From: Enterovibrio baiacu | GTDB taxonomy: Bacteria > Pseudomonadota > Gammaproteobacteria > Enterobacterales > Vibrionaceae | Assembly: GCF_004120195.1 (NCBI RefSeq) | Contig: NZ_SCHN01000016.1 | Location: forward strand, 1-64,000 | Direction of reading: 5' to 3' | DNA: 64,000 nucleotides | Translations under genes and position numbers: made by a program | Shown here: positions 55,186-64,000 of the stretch, one piece after another | Layout of the letters: the number at the start of each line of letters is the position of its first letter | How positions within the stretch are numbered: the stretch's first letter is position 1 | The notes under the pieces: generated by a model | What the model was told of the DNA's origin: nothing | The model's database searches: none | What the model saw: the letters and a program-made list of their open reading frames with translations, nothing else

Positions 55186-55234
55186 TCGAAACTCGAAACT
55201 CGAAACTCGAAACTCGAAACTCGAAACTCGAAAT
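55186..55234. repeat. TCGAAAC tandem repeat upstream of dgcA
   Basis: Six perfect head-to-tail copies of TCGAAAC (55186-55227) and a seventh with the last base changed (55228-55234). The array lies 28 bp before the dgcA start codon and just before its ribosome-binding site. Tandem 7-bp units can vary in number by slippage. Confidence 0.93.
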
Positions 55235-55261
55235 CTGCAATTAAAATAATAAGGAAGTGCA

Positions 55262-57322
55262 ATGTCTCAGTTTGATGCCATTTTTCAACCGCTTGCGATC
55301 AACAAGCTGATGATCAGAAATCGCGTGATCAGTACCGCCCACGCCGAGGTGTATTCGACGGAAAATGGCATGCCGACTGAGCGCTATATCCAGTATTACG
55401 AAGAGAAAGCCAAAGGCGGTATTGGGCTGTGTGTCTGTGGCGGGTCAAGTCCTGTGTCGATTGATAGCCCCCAAGGTTGGTGGAAATCCGTCAACATGGC
55501 GTCTGACGACGTGGTCCCTCACCTGCAAAACCTTGCTGATGCCATGCACAAGCATGGCGCGGCAATCATGATCCAAATTACGCATATGGGGCGTCGCTCA
55601 CGTTGGGATGGTGGCGAATGGCCATCATTGATGAGCCCGAGTGGTATCCGTGAACCGGTGCACCGTGCGACCTGTAAAACCATTGAGCCGGAAGAAATCT
55701 GGCGTGTTATCGGCGACTTCGCAAAAGCCACCAAGCGTGCAAAAGATGGCGGTTTAGACGGTGTAGAGCTCTCTTTCGCGCACCAGCATCTCGTCGATCA
55801 GTTTTGGAGCCCTCGCGTTAACAAACGCACCGATGAATGGGGCGGCAGTTTCGAAAACCGCATGCGCTTTGGGGTTGAAGTGCTAAAAGCTGTGCGTGAA
55901 GAAGTGGGGCCTGATTTCGCGGTCGGTATTCGCATGACGGGGGATGAGTTTCACCCTGATGGCCTAAACCAAGACGACATGAAAGAGATCGCCGCTTACT
56001 ACGACAGCCTTGGCATGATTGATTTCTTCAGCATCGTGGGTTCAGGCTGTGATACTCACAATACGCTCGCGAACGTGATCCCGAACATGACCTATCCGCC
56101 TGAGCCATTTATTCATTTAGCAGCAGGCATTCGCAGTGTGGTCAATGTGCCTGTCATGCATGCACAAAACATCAAAGATCCGGTGCAAGCCGCACGAGCA
56201 CTGGAAAGTGGCTTGATCGATTTTGTGGGCATGACTCGCGCGCACCTTGCAGACCCGCACCTCATCACCAAAGTCAAACTGGGACAGACAGATCAAATTC
56301 GCCAATGTGTTGGCGCGAACTACTGCATTGACCGCCAGTACCAAGGCATAGATGTACTCTGCATTCAAAATGCCGCGACCTCTCGTGAGCAAACCATGCC
56401 GCACATCATCCAAAAAACAGACGGACCCATTCGTAAAGTGGTGATTGTCGGTGGTGGTCCTGCGGGCATGGAAGCGGCACGCGTTTGTGCGGAGCGCGGG
56501 CACCAAGTGACGCTGTTTGAGAAAAACAGCGAGCTAGGTGGGCAGATCACCATTGCAGCGCAAGCGCCACAGCGCGAACAAATTGCGGGTATCACGCGTT
56601 GGTTCGATCTAGAGCTTCGTCGTCTAGGTGTGAACTTAGTGTTTGATGTAACCGCAGATGAAGCCATGATCAAGGCAGAAAATCCTGATGTGGTGTTACT
56701 TGCGGTGGGCGGTAAGCCGTTCGTGAATCAGATGCCTGAATGGGGCGCAGACGATGGCTTGGTCGTGAGCAGCTGGGATGTACTCAGTGGCGCGGTTGAA
56801 CCGGGTAAAAACGTCGTCGTGTATGACACGATTTGTGAGTTTAGCGGTATGTCCGTTGCTGATTTTCTCGCCGCTAAGGGGGCGCAAGTTGAGCTGGTCA
56901 CGGATGACATTAAACCCGGTGTCGCTGTCGGCGGGACAAGTTTTCCTACGTACTACCGAAGCCTGTACACCCGAGATGTGGTGATGACATCCGATTTGAT
57001 GCTAGAGAAGGTCTACAAAGAAGGGGATGCGTTAATTGCACACTTTGAAAATGAATACACGGGCGTGAAAGAAGAACGTGTGGTTGATCAAGTGGTGATT
57101 GAGAACGGCGTCAGACCGGATGAAGCGCTCTACTACGCGTTCAAAGACGGCTCGCGCAATAAGGGGCAAATCGACATTGAAGCGCTGTTCGCCGCGCAGC
57201 CTCAGCCTATTTTCTCCGAACAGGGGGAGGGGTATTTGCTGTATCGCCTAGGCGATTGCAATGCGCCGCGTAATATTCATGCTGCGATTTACGACGCCTT
57301 GCGCCTCTGTAAAGACCTGTAG
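55262..57322 (+). CDS. dgcA: Dimethylglycine demethylase subunit DgcA
   Basis: 686 residues; AAGGAAG before the ATG. N-terminal FMN-binding barrel of the old-yellow-enzyme/trimethylamine dehydrogenase type, 4Fe-4S cluster cysteines in CVGANYCID and CIQNA near residues 345-370, then a dinucleotide-binding domain with VVIVGGGPAGMEAARV (about 397). Fits DgcA, which oxidises dimethylglycine to sarcosine with DgcB and an electron-transfer flavoprotein. No methyltransferase or folate domain is present. Directly upstream of dgcB with an 11-20 bp gap. Confidence 0.92.
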   Translation: MSQFDAIFQPLAINKLMIRNRVISTAHAEVYSTENGMPTERYIQYYEEKAKGGIGLCVCGGSSPVSIDSPQGWWKSVNMASDDVVPHLQNLADAMHKHGAAIMIQITHMGRRSRWDGGEWPSLMSPSGIREPVHRATCKTIEPEEIWRVIGDFAKATKRAKDGGLDGVELSFAHQHLVDQFWSPRVNKRTDEWGGSFENRMRFGVEVLKAVREEVGPDFAVGIRMTGDEFHPDGLNQDDMKEIAAYYDSLGMIDFFSIVGSGCDTHNTLANVIPNMTYPPEPFIHLAAGIRSVVNVPVMHAQNIKDPVQAARALESGLIDFVGMTRAHLADPHLITKVKLGQTDQIRQCVGANYCIDRQYQGIDVLCIQNAATSREQTMPHIIQKTDGPIRKVVIVGGGPAGMEAARVCAERGHQVTLFEKNSELGGQITIAAQAPQREQIAGITRWFDLELRRLGVNLVFDVTADEAMIKAENPDVVLLAVGGKPFVNQMPEWGADDGLVVSSWDVLSGAVEPGKNVVVYDTICEFSGMSVADFLAAKGAQVELVTDDIKPGVAVGGTSFPTYYRSLYTRDVVMTSDLMLEKVYKEGDALIAHFENEYTGVKEERVVDQVVIENGVRPDEALYYAFKDGSRNKGQIDIEALFAAQPQPIFSEQGEGYLLYRLGDCNAPRNIHAAIYDALRLCKDL

Positions 57323-57342
57323 CATCTGGCGAGGTGAGCGAT

Positions 57343-59238
57343 ATGTCCACAACGCTAATTGGTCCTCTTCTTCTCCTTGTGATCGTGCTTGCCGCGGTAG
57401 GAGCAGGGAGAAGAGTCAAGATGTGGCGTCAGGGGAAACCTGACCACGTTCCATTTTTCAACGCCATCACCGCCATTCTTCCTCGCTACCTTCATGATTT
57501 GCATGACGTGGTGGCTCGCGATAAAAAGTTTGCGAACACGCACGTCGCAACAGCAGGGGGATTCGTTGCCTCTATGCTGGTTATGTTGGTGGTATATTTG
57601 TTCGGCGGTGACGCGCCGATAACGTATGGCTTATTGGCCGTCACGTTCTCCGTGATGAGTCTTGGTGCCTATCAGGTGAAAAGGCGCCGCGATAATCCGC
57701 CCGCGAATTTATCGAAAGGCCCTTGGCAGCGCCTACCCTATAGCCTGCTGGTGTTTTCGATCTCAGGCCTTTGTATTTCCCTCATTCAGCTTCTTGGCAT
57801 CGTCAATATTTCTATCGTCGTTACCTTCTTTTTAATCGGCGGGGTGTTGCTTGGGTTAACCGAACTGATCGTGGGCATGGGATGGGGTGGCCCAATGAAG
57901 CATGCCTTCGCAGGTGCATTGCACCTTGGTTTTCATCGCCGACAAGATCGTTTTTCAGGTGGACGCTCTACGGGGCTGAAACCCATCGATTTGAATGAAA
58001 GCAAACTCGGTGTCGAAATGGCGACGGATTTTCACTGGAATCAGTTGCTCGGGTTTGATGCTTGTGTCCAATGTGGGCGCTGTGAAAAAGTCTGCCCTGC
58101 GTTTGCAGCAGGTCAGCCGCTTAATCCGAAAAAGCTGATCCAAGATCTCGTGGTGGGCATGGCGGGTGGCGATACTTCTCACTATGCCGGTAGCCCTTAT
58201 CCAGGAAAGGAGGCGAGCAAAGAAAGCGCGAAATGTGGCGCACCGGATACGCCGTTGTTTGAAAGCTTGTTGGACACAGACACCGTGTGGTCTTGCACCA
58301 CATGTCGCGCCTGCGTAGAAGAGTGCCCAATGATGATTGAGCATGTGGATGCCATCGTGGACATGCGCCGTCATTTGACGTTGGCGAAAGGTGAAACCGC
58401 AGGGAAAGGGTCGGACTCGCTTGATAACTTGATCGCGACGGACAACCCCAATGGTTTTTCTCCTGCGAATCGCGCTAACTGGTCGATTGATTTGAAACTC
58501 GATGCAATGTCGGATGTTGGTCGCGCTGATGTGCTTCTGTGGGCGGGTGACGGCGCGTTTGATTTGGCTTATCAACGCACACTTCGCGCCGTGGTGGCAC
58601 TGCTTCGCCAAGCCAAAGTGAACTTTGCCATTTTAGGCAATGAAGAACTCGACAGCGGCGATCTTGCGCGTCGATTAGGTGACGAAGCAACGTTCCAACG
58701 TCTCGCCAGTGCCAATGTGAAAACCCTCAACAAATACAACTTCGATACCATAGTGACGCCTGACCCTCATGCCTTTCATGTGCTGAAAAATGAATATGGC
58801 GACTTCGGCGGTGACTATCAGGTGATGCACCACACGGAGTTCCTTGCTGAGTTGGTAAAAACCAACAAACTCACCGTATCCGAAACCAAAACACAAGACG
58901 TGACCTATCACGACCCGTGTTATCTCGGGCGGTACAACGGCGGCTATGATGCACCGAGATATTTGCTGCAAGCCATGGGCTTTACGCTCAATGAAATGGA
59001 ACGTTCAGGCTTTCGTTCGCGCTGTTGTGGCGGCGGTGGCGGCGCGCCCATCACGGATATTCCCGGTGAGCACCGCATTGCCGACATGCGTATGGATGAT
59101 GCGCGAGAAACGGGCGCGGATTTGGTAGCGGTCGCGTGTCCGCAGTGTGCGGTGATGTTGGAAGGTGTGGTGATGCCGCGCCCAGATGTCAAAGATGTGG
59201 CCGTGATGCTGTTAGATCGCATTGAGAAAGCGGGGTAG
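57343..59238 (+). CDS. dgcB: Dimethylglycine demethylase electron-transfer subunit DgcB
   Basis: 631 residues from ATG 57343 (GAGGTGA 6 nt upstream); GTG 57334 is in frame but lies in the SD. N-terminal membrane part (about 1-170, with four or more hydrophobic segments), two 4Fe-4S motifs (CVQCGRCEKVCP near 240, CTTCRACVEECP near 317) and a CCGGGGG cluster-type motif near 560 of the CCG/heterodisulfide-reductase kind. It passes electrons from DgcA and ETF to the quinone pool at the inner membrane. Stop is 5 bp before etfA. Confidence 0.92.
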   Translation: MSTTLIGPLLLLVIVLAAVGAGRRVKMWRQGKPDHVPFFNAITAILPRYLHDLHDVVARDKKFANTHVATAGGFVASMLVMLVVYLFGGDAPITYGLLAVTFSVMSLGAYQVKRRRDNPPANLSKGPWQRLPYSLLVFSISGLCISLIQLLGIVNISIVVTFFLIGGVLLGLTELIVGMGWGGPMKHAFAGALHLGFHRRQDRFSGGRSTGLKPIDLNESKLGVEMATDFHWNQLLGFDACVQCGRCEKVCPAFAAGQPLNPKKLIQDLVVGMAGGDTSHYAGSPYPGKEASKESAKCGAPDTPLFESLLDTDTVWSCTTCRACVEECPMMIEHVDAIVDMRRHLTLAKGETAGKGSDSLDNLIATDNPNGFSPANRANWSIDLKLDAMSDVGRADVLLWAGDGAFDLAYQRTLRAVVALLRQAKVNFAILGNEELDSGDLARRLGDEATFQRLASANVKTLNKYNFDTIVTPDPHAFHVLKNEYGDFGGDYQVMHHTEFLAELVKTNKLTVSETKTQDVTYHDPCYLGRYNGGYDAPRYLLQAMGFTLNEMERSGFRSRCCGGGGGAPITDIPGEHRIADMRMDDARETGADLVAVACPQCAVMLEGVVMPRPDVKDVAVMLLDRIEKAG

Positions 59239-59243
59239 CTGTG

Positions 59244-60506
59244 ATGAGCGATGATACCAAACAAAGCGTACCGCTGAGGCGGAATCGACGGCTCGAATAC
59301 ATAGCGCGTAATCGCCTGCACCCTGAACACGCGGCGTTAGTGGCATCTCAAAACATCATGCTGGGCGGTACAAACCGAAAAGACCCTCACCGTGTTGGTT
59401 TCTTCACTCCCGATGGCATTAAGCGGGTCGATCGATCCGGAGAAACCTCTGCGGCAGCAGGGATCGCGGCAAAAGCCGTTGAACAAAGCTTGCCAAGAAA
59501 ACACATCGCATCGCCATCGGATTATGTGGTGGTAGTCTCGGATGGCGACAGCGAAAAACTATCAACGCTCGATAAAGACATGCTTGGCTTGGCACAGCAA
59601 TTGTCTGCGAGAGCGGGTGAAAGCACCGCCGTGCTTTTGGTCACTGTGTTCACGCGCCAAGATGATTTTGCGGCAGCAGGCGCTGATCGTGTGCTGGCGC
59701 TCAATGCGTCAATGTCTTATGCCCCTGAGCAATGGCTCTCTGCATTACTTTCACTTGAATCATCCCTTTCGCCCGTTCATTGGGTGTTCCCCGATTCGGG
59801 CTTGGTGGGCGGTGATTTGGCACGCAAACTCAGTGTGGAACTCAATGAGAGACCCGCAACGCGAGTAAGAGGCGTGATCGATGCACCAGCAGAAGATGTG
59901 CGGATCGAATGCGCGAGCGGTGATGCGGGGAAAACCGTGACGCGGCAACTCGCGCGCGTTTTGCTGGTGGAAGAACAAGTGGCAGACCCGATTTCGGGCT
60001 ATCTCACTGACGCGTCGCCTTTGGAAGAATCACCCCTTGATGTTACCCACGCTTTCAGCGACGTGTGTGCCATTCAAGATGCTGGCAGCGTGGCAGTTGA
60101 CCCGAAAAACATCCCATTGCCGGAAACGGGCTTTATTTTGTCTGGCGGAAACGGCGTGCGAAATTGGGCGTTGTTCCATCAATGTGCAGACGCATTGGGC
60201 GCGACAGAAGGGGCAAGCCGTGTGGCGGTGGATAATGGGCACATGCCCAGAACGACACAAGTGGGAGCATCAGGCACTTATGTTAACGCCAAAGTGTATA
60301 TCGCCGTGGGGATTTCAGGGGCGATCCAGCATCTGCAAGGAATGACGCACTGTGACACAGTGATCGCGATAAACGCAGACCCTGCTTGCGACATGGTGAA
60401 ACGTGCTGACCTCAGCATCATCGCCGACAGTTCAGAAGTGATGCAAGCCCTCGTGGATGCAGCACAGGGTGCGACAACCAACAAGGAGATCAGTGATGCA
60501 AGTTAA
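59244..60506 (+). CDS. etfA: Electron-transfer flavoprotein alpha subunit (dimethylglycine cluster)
   Basis: 420 residues, longer than ordinary EtfA, as is usual for the methylamine-linked ETFs. The N-terminus carries a charged extension (RRNRRLEYIARNRLHPEH). The C-terminal FAD domain has ILSGGNGV, GASRVAVDNG, QVGASGTYVNAKVYIAVGISGAIQHLQGM, the ETF alpha signature. ATG 59244 or the overlapping GTG 59241 may start. Overlaps etfB by 11 bp. Confidence 0.92.
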   Translation: MSDDTKQSVPLRRNRRLEYIARNRLHPEHAALVASQNIMLGGTNRKDPHRVGFFTPDGIKRVDRSGETSAAAGIAAKAVEQSLPRKHIASPSDYVVVVSDGDSEKLSTLDKDMLGLAQQLSARAGESTAVLLVTVFTRQDDFAAAGADRVLALNASMSYAPEQWLSALLSLESSLSPVHWVFPDSGLVGGDLARKLSVELNERPATRVRGVIDAPAEDVRIECASGDAGKTVTRQLARVLLVEEQVADPISGYLTDASPLEESPLDVTHAFSDVCAIQDAGSVAVDPKNIPLPETGFILSGGNGVRNWALFHQCADALGATEGASRVAVDNGHMPRTTQVGASGTYVNAKVYIAVGISGAIQHLQGMTHCDTVIAINADPACDMVKRADLSIIADSSEVMQALVDAAQGATTNKEISDAS

Positions 60507-61269
60507 TGACGACATCATGGTGCTGGCCTCTTGCGGGCATCATCCACTTTCAGGCCGAGAGCGTCGCGCTGATCGTGATGCGCAAGCACTCGAAATTGCG
60601 CTGCAACATACGGCTTCGCCCCACGTGGTGTTTGCCGGTGATCCTGAATGCTCGGCATTGCGTGAATATTTGGGAATGGGCGTGCCTGAAGTCAACGTAC
60701 TCATCCAAACCGCCGAATCCGATGTCAGCGCGGCGCTTGCCAGTTACGCCCATCAAAAATCGCCCCGTGTCGTCTTGTGCGGCCACCGCGCAGAACAAGG
60801 CGAATCGTCAGGCATGGTGCCGTATTTGGTGGGAAAACGCTTGAACGCGGCTGTGGTGCCAGACGTGGTGGATATTCTTGCGCAAGATGCAGAGTCCGTT
60901 GAAGTGCTTCAAGCGCTCGCGGGCGGGCAACGTCGTCGGTTACACGTTCGACTTCCCGCAGTGTTAATCGCCAGCGCATCTGCCCCTGTTGCTCGGCAAA
61001 GTGCCTTTACCAAAGCGAGAGACGGAGTGATTCATTCACTGAGCGTGGCAGACGTTGAAGATACCGAGTTGATCACATGGCACTGGCAGGCAGCGAAAAA
61101 GCGCGCGAAACGCGTTAAAACCGTCGCAGCATCGTCCTCAAGCCGAGATCGTTTCCGTGCGGCAACCGCAGCGTCCGCCTCAACAGGGGGTAAAGTTCTA
61201 CAAAATCCCAGCCCTGAAGAGGCGGCTGACGCTATTATGCAGTTGCTCAAAGAGAAGGGCGTCTATTAA
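60496..61269 (+). CDS. etfB: Electron-transfer flavoprotein beta subunit (dimethylglycine cluster)
   Basis: 257 residues from ATG 60496, chosen for AAGGAG at 7-nt spacing; an earlier ATG 60457 lies inside etfA. The N-terminal DRDAQALEIAL and VVLCGHRAEQGESSGMVPYLVGKRL segments match the beta subunit. The C-terminal part is divergent from housekeeping EtfB and carries an Arg/Lys- and Ser-rich stretch (KKRAKRVKTVAASSSSRD). It completes the dgcAB-etfAB set. Confidence 0.9.
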   Translation: MQVNDDIMVLASCGHHPLSGRERRADRDAQALEIALQHTASPHVVFAGDPECSALREYLGMGVPEVNVLIQTAESDVSAALASYAHQKSPRVVLCGHRAEQGESSGMVPYLVGKRLNAAVVPDVVDILAQDAESVEVLQALAGGQRRRLHVRLPAVLIASASAPVARQSAFTKARDGVIHSLSVADVEDTELITWHWQAAKKRAKRVKTVAASSSSRDRFRAATAASASTGGKVLQNPSPEEAADAIMQLLKEKGVY

Positions 61270-61377
61270 AGAAACGGTCGAGTTCTCCGCGGTAATTCAT
61301 TAGACTTCCGTTTATCCCAATCAGCTTTTGTGAAAGCCATTGGGGGCAATCTGAATACGATGAACTCTGGAGGCCGC

Positions 61378-61605
61378 GTGAAGCGCATTACCATCTATAC
61401 CAGCCGACAATGTGCGCACTGCAACGCGGCAAAGCAATTTTTTGATAGCAAGAAAATCACCTACAGAGAGTGCGATGTAGGCACGCCGCGCGGGAAAAAA
61501 GAACACGCTGCCTTGGGCGCACGCGGCGTTCCCGTGATCAAAATCGGCGATAAAGTGCTGCATGGATTTTCCCCGAAAGCGGTCGAACAAGCCCTCAAAT
61601 CGTAA
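61378..61605 (+). CDS. Glutaredoxin-family protein
   Basis: 75 residues from GTG 61378, with GGAGG 4 nt upstream (short spacing); ATG 61360 is a weaker alternative. TIYTSRQCAHCNAAK holds the CAHC redox motif and GVPVIKIGDKVLHGF the cis-proline and TVP-like region. Small NrdH/glutaredoxin-like thiol-disulfide carrier. It lies between the ETF genes and arsR; partners unknown. Confidence 0.85.
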   Translation: MKRITIYTSRQCAHCNAAKQFFDSKKITYRECDVGTPRGKKEHAALGARGVPVIKIGDKVLHGFSPKAVEQALKS

Positions 61606-61649
61606 CCCTCTTCTGAACGCAATCACCTGCTGCCATGCAATCGTCACTT

Positions 61650-61671
61650 TACATATGGAAAAACATATATA
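61650..61671. promoter_or_regulatory. ArsR-type palindrome upstream of arsR
   Basis: ACATATGGAAAAACATATAT at 61651-61670 is an imperfect AT-rich inverted repeat located about 40 bp before arsR. The same ATATGG-A(4-5) core occurs in front of the arsenite pump gene, which supports a shared operator. Confidence 0.6.
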
Positions 61672-61708
61672 AAGTGGCGGTATTCAATGTAAAAATACCG
61701 AAGGCCTC

Positions 61709-62053
61709 ATGTCACCTGTCAATTTCTATAAATGCCTCGCTGATGAAACGCGCTTGAAAACCCTGTTGTTGTTGGAGCGAGAAGAAGAGTTGTGTGTCTG
61801 TGAATTGATGGCGGCGTTAAATGAAAGTCAGCCAAAAGTGTCTCGTCACCTAGCCCAACTGCGAAAGTGTGGCCTTCTGACAGACCGACGCCAAGGCCAA
61901 TGGGTGTTTTATCGCATCAATGCAGATTTGCCGGCGTGGGCGAAAGACGTGTTAACCACCACGATGAAAGCGAATGCTGTGTTTTTAGAAGAAGACATGG
62001 CGCGTTTATGCCGTATGGGCGATCGCCCAGCGCGCGCTTCTGCATGCTGCTAA
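61709..62053 (+). CDS. arsR: ArsR-family arsenical repressor
   Basis: 114 residues. Winged helix with ELCVCELMAALNESQPKVSRHL; the Cys-Val-Cys in the DNA-recognition helix is the arsenite-binding site of the E. coli ArsR type, and a final Cys-Cys pair may take part. It should repress both itself and the pump gene through the two palindromes that flank it. Confidence 0.93.
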   Translation: MSPVNFYKCLADETRLKTLLLLEREEELCVCELMAALNESQPKVSRHLAQLRKCGLLTDRRQGQWVFYRINADLPAWAKDVLTTTMKANAVFLEEDMARLCRMGDRPARASACC

Positions 62054-62068
62054 AAAAATTTAAATTGA

Positions 62069-62091
62069 TATATATGGAAAACCATATGTAT
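62069..62091. promoter_or_regulatory. ArsR-type palindrome between arsR and the arsenite pump
   Basis: ATATGG (62072-62077) and CCATAT (62082-62087) form a perfect inverted repeat around AAAA, with matching outer T/A bases. It lies 37 bp before the pump start, and closely resembles the element at 61650. Confidence 0.65.
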
Positions 62092-62123
62092 CGGGTTGGT
62101 TTGATAAAAAAGAGGGCGACTTA

Positions 62124-63137
62124 ATGGGAATGTTTGAACGCTACTTGTCCGTTTGGGTAGCGACATGTATTACTGCTGGGGTGATATTGGGAAACCTTGT
62201 TCCATCTGTGTTTGCATCCATTGCAGGCTGGGAGTTTGCACACGTTAATCTTGTTGTCGCTGTGCTGATTTGGGTCATGATTTTCCCCATGATGGTTCAG
62301 GTGGATTTCAGTGCGGTAAAAGATGTCGGCAAAAAGCCAAAGGGGATTGCGCTGACGTTAATCATTAACTGGTTAGTGAAACCTTTTACCATGGCTGCGC
62401 TGGGTTGGCTGTTCTTTAAAGGGATATTTGCTGACTGGGTTGACCCGCAAACGGCCAGCGAATACATCGCTGGGATGATCTTGCTTGGCGTCGCGCCGTG
62501 TACCGCCATGGTCTTCGTATGGAGTCAGCTGACCAAAGGTGATGCGAACTACACCTTGGTGCAAGTGTCGGTGAATGACATCATTATGGTGTTTGCGTTC
62601 GCACCCATCACGGCATTGCTACTCGGTGTCAGCGATATCTCTGTGCCTTGGCAAACCCTGGCCAGTTCCGTGCTTCTCTATGTTGTGCTGCCGCTTGTGG
62701 CAGGCGCGGTTGTTCGCAAAAAATTGCTTGATAAGGGCGAGGACAAACTCAATACTTTCCTCGCCGCGACAAAGCCATGGTCGATTGTCGGTTTGCTCGG
62801 CACGGTTGTACTGCTCTTCGGCTTTCAGGCGGAAACCATCGTTAGCCAACCGCAATCTATCCTCTTGATTGCCATTCCACTGCTGATTCAAACCTACGGC
62901 ATATTTGCCATTACCTATGGTGTCGCAAAGTGGATGAAATTACCGCATAACGTGGCGGCGCCAGCAGGCATGATTGGCACATCAAACTTCTTTGAATTGG
63001 CCGTCGCTGTTGCGATTTCACTCTTTGGCTTACATTCCGGTGCTGCGCTTGCAACTGTTGTGGGTGTGCTGGTGGAAGTACCTGTGATGCTGTCATTGGT
63101 GTGGTTTGCGAATCGCACGCGTCATTGGTTTGCTTAA
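62124..63137 (+). CDS. arsB: ACR3-family arsenite efflux permease
   Basis: 337 residues with about ten membrane helices. Family marks are [22 protein letters not shown] and [20 protein letters not shown] with the essential Cys of ACR3 pumps, and [27 protein letters not shown] split by loops near the C-terminus. It exports arsenite driven by the proton motive force. The name arsB is used loosely; it is the ACR3 type, not the E. coli ArsB type. No arsC is adjacent. Confidence 0.94.
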   Translation: MGMFERYLSVWVATCITAGVILGNLVPSVFASIAGWEFAHVNLVVAVLIWVMIFPMMVQVDFSAVKDVGKKPKGIALTLIINWLVKPFTMAALGWLFFKGIFADWVDPQTASEYIAGMILLGVAPCTAMVFVWSQLTKGDANYTLVQVSVNDIIMVFAFAPITALLLGVSDISVPWQTLASSVLLYVVLPLVAGAVVRKKLLDKGEDKLNTFLAATKPWSIVGLLGTVVLLFGFQAETIVSQPQSILLIAIPLLIQTYGIFAITYGVAKWMKLPHNVAAPAGMIGTSNFFELAVAVAISLFGLHSGAALATVVGVLVEVPVMLSLVWFANRTRHWFA

Positions 63138-63158
63138 CACCTGCTTAAAACCTTGATG

Positions 63159-63184
63159 AAGCCCTGAATTTTCAGGGCTTTTTT
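63159..63184 (+). terminator. Terminator of the ars operon
   Basis: AAGCCCTGAA (63159-63168) pairs with TTCAGGGCTT (63171-63180), followed by TTTT, 21 bp after the stop. Confidence 0.92.
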
Positions 63185-63450
63185 GTCTCTATGAATACGT
63201 CCATGGCGAGGTACTCAGGGGGTATTTGCGTTTCACTTCACGATTGTTGGATGTCATTACTAATAACGCTATCAATGTGTTTTCAATCGGCGATAATTCT
63301 GACGATTCGGCCTCATATCAGTAAGTTACGCTTTGCGTTGTCTTGCAAAACCACAATGTAACGCCGTTGGGTTTGCGAACTGATTTTCATACTGTCGAAC
63401 ACGCCAGACCCTCGACCCCAACTTCAAAAAGACATGTAAAGGAATTCACC

Positions 63451-64000
63451 ATGAAACGATCCTTCGATCTCATCGGCGCACCGTTCAATCAGTTTGGCTC
63501 TGTAAAAACAGAGAAAAACACATTGGAAGAGCTGCGACGACTGGATGAGGAGCGTTGGTTGGGCTTGACTGAGTGGTTGGAAATGCGCAATTTGCGCTGG
63601 AACACGGATATTCAAGATAAAGGCGATGTGTTGCCCGACAACGAAGCCAAATTTCTCGTCAACCATGGGGAAGATATCGCGGCGTTGACGCGTTATGCCG
63701 AGCAGTTAAAACAGACGGTGATGCAGAGCTACCGAGAAGGACGCGTACCTGTTGTGGTAGGTGGCGATCATGCGATCACGGTCGGCACGGTGCAAGCGAC
63801 ATTGGAATACTTTCAAAAAGAGAAAGGCGAAAAGGTGGCCGTTGTGTGGGTGGATGCCCATGCCGATTGCAATACGGGACGCGGAAATTTACATGGCAAA
63901 CCCCTTGCGTTACTGATGGACAAATACCCTCACGACAATTGGACCGTGCCTGCTGATATTCGTTTATCACCGCAAGACATTTACTACGTGGCGGTGCGTG
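63451..64000 (+). CDS. rocF: Arginase-family ureohydrolase, 3' end beyond window
   Basis: 183 residues to the right edge. The manganese-site motifs GGDHAIT and VDAHADCNT of the ureohydrolase superfamily are present. The start FDLIGAPFNQFGS fits arginase rather than agmatinase. AAGGA lies 9-10 nt before ATG 63451. The enzyme would hydrolyse arginine to ornithine and urea; formiminoglutamase remains a possible alternative without the C-terminus. The 266 bp upstream hold no gene. Confidence 0.85.
   Translation, partial: MKRSFDLIGAPFNQFGSVKTEKNTLEELRRLDEERWLGLTEWLEMRNLRWNTDIQDKGDVLPDNEAKFLVNHGEDIAALTRYAEQLKQTVMQSYREGRVPVVVGGDHAITVGTVQATLEYFQKEKGEKVAVVWVDAHADCNTGRGNLHGKPLALLMDKYPHDNWTVPADIRLSPQDIYYVAVR

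Noticed and set aside
55186-55234. Possible CRISPR array
   Set aside because: Units are 7 bp head to tail with no spacers, and no cas gene is present; it is a simple tandem repeat.

Overview
The window looks like a chromosomal segment of a marine gammaproteobacterium of the Vibrionaceae, most likely the Grimontia/Enterovibrio/Photobacterium side. This placement is an inference from gene content: a LapA/BapA-type VCBS adhesin, a complete Tad pilus locus, a Rof homologue, tetrameric sarcosine oxidase and a dgcAB-etfAB set together on moderate-GC DNA. No rRNA, tRNA, IS element, integrase or CRISPR array was seen.

Layout. (1) 1-7650, minus: the N-terminal 2550 residues of a giant biofilm adhesin, with a retention module, a LapG-type TAAG cleavage site and 23 VCBS repeats; its C-terminus lies beyond the left edge. 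(2) 8166-12606, plus: a multi-receiver phosphorelay protein with a degenerate kinase core, overlapping a REC-GGDEF-EAL protein whose cyclase motif is degenerate and whose EAL domain looks intact. The pair is divergent from the adhesin and could control its release through c-di-GMP. (3) 12.6-19.6 kb: small housekeeping and accessory genes (DUF1223, FrnE-like DsbA, LysE exporter, ClbS/DfsB-like, lactonase, outer-membrane barrel, VOC protein, RRM protein), with clear terminators. (4) 19.8-27.9 kb: fdhD, soxB-soxD-soxA (the last carrying SoxG fused at its C-terminus), a TauE/SafE permease and an RpiR regulator.

(5) 28.0-40.9 kb, minus: a rof-like gene, then a complete Tad/Flp locus in the order flp-tadV-rcpC-rcpA-rcpB-tadZ-tadA-tadB-tadC-tadD-tadE-tadF-tadG-ompA. 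A strong terminator follows ompA and about 0.8 kb of AT-rich gene-free DNA precedes flp. (6) 41.7-50 kb: a YeeE/YedE sulfur transporter pair behind an ArsR/BigR-like palindrome, a DUF4399 protein, a YfcC permease with an aspartoacylase-family deacylase, an EamA exporter, a lipocalin and an SGNH hydrolase. (7) 50.3-61.3 kb, plus: formate-THF ligase, a fatty-acid hydroxylase-family membrane protein, then dipeptidase-DUF5943-dgcA-dgcB-etfA-etfB, the same order I recall from the Pseudomonas aeruginosa dimethylglycine locus. (8) 61.4-64 kb: a glutaredoxin-like protein, arsR and an ACR3 arsenite pump with two matching palindromes, and the start of an arginase.

How the genes work together. DgcAB with EtfAB would convert dimethylglycine to sarcosine. 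SoxBDA-G would convert sarcosine to glycine plus methylene-THF, and Fhs and FdhD belong to the downstream one-carbon/formate economy. The two demethylation modules are about 27 kb apart, with the Tad locus between them. The adhesin, the c-di-GMP proteins and the Tad pilus form a second theme of surface attachment.
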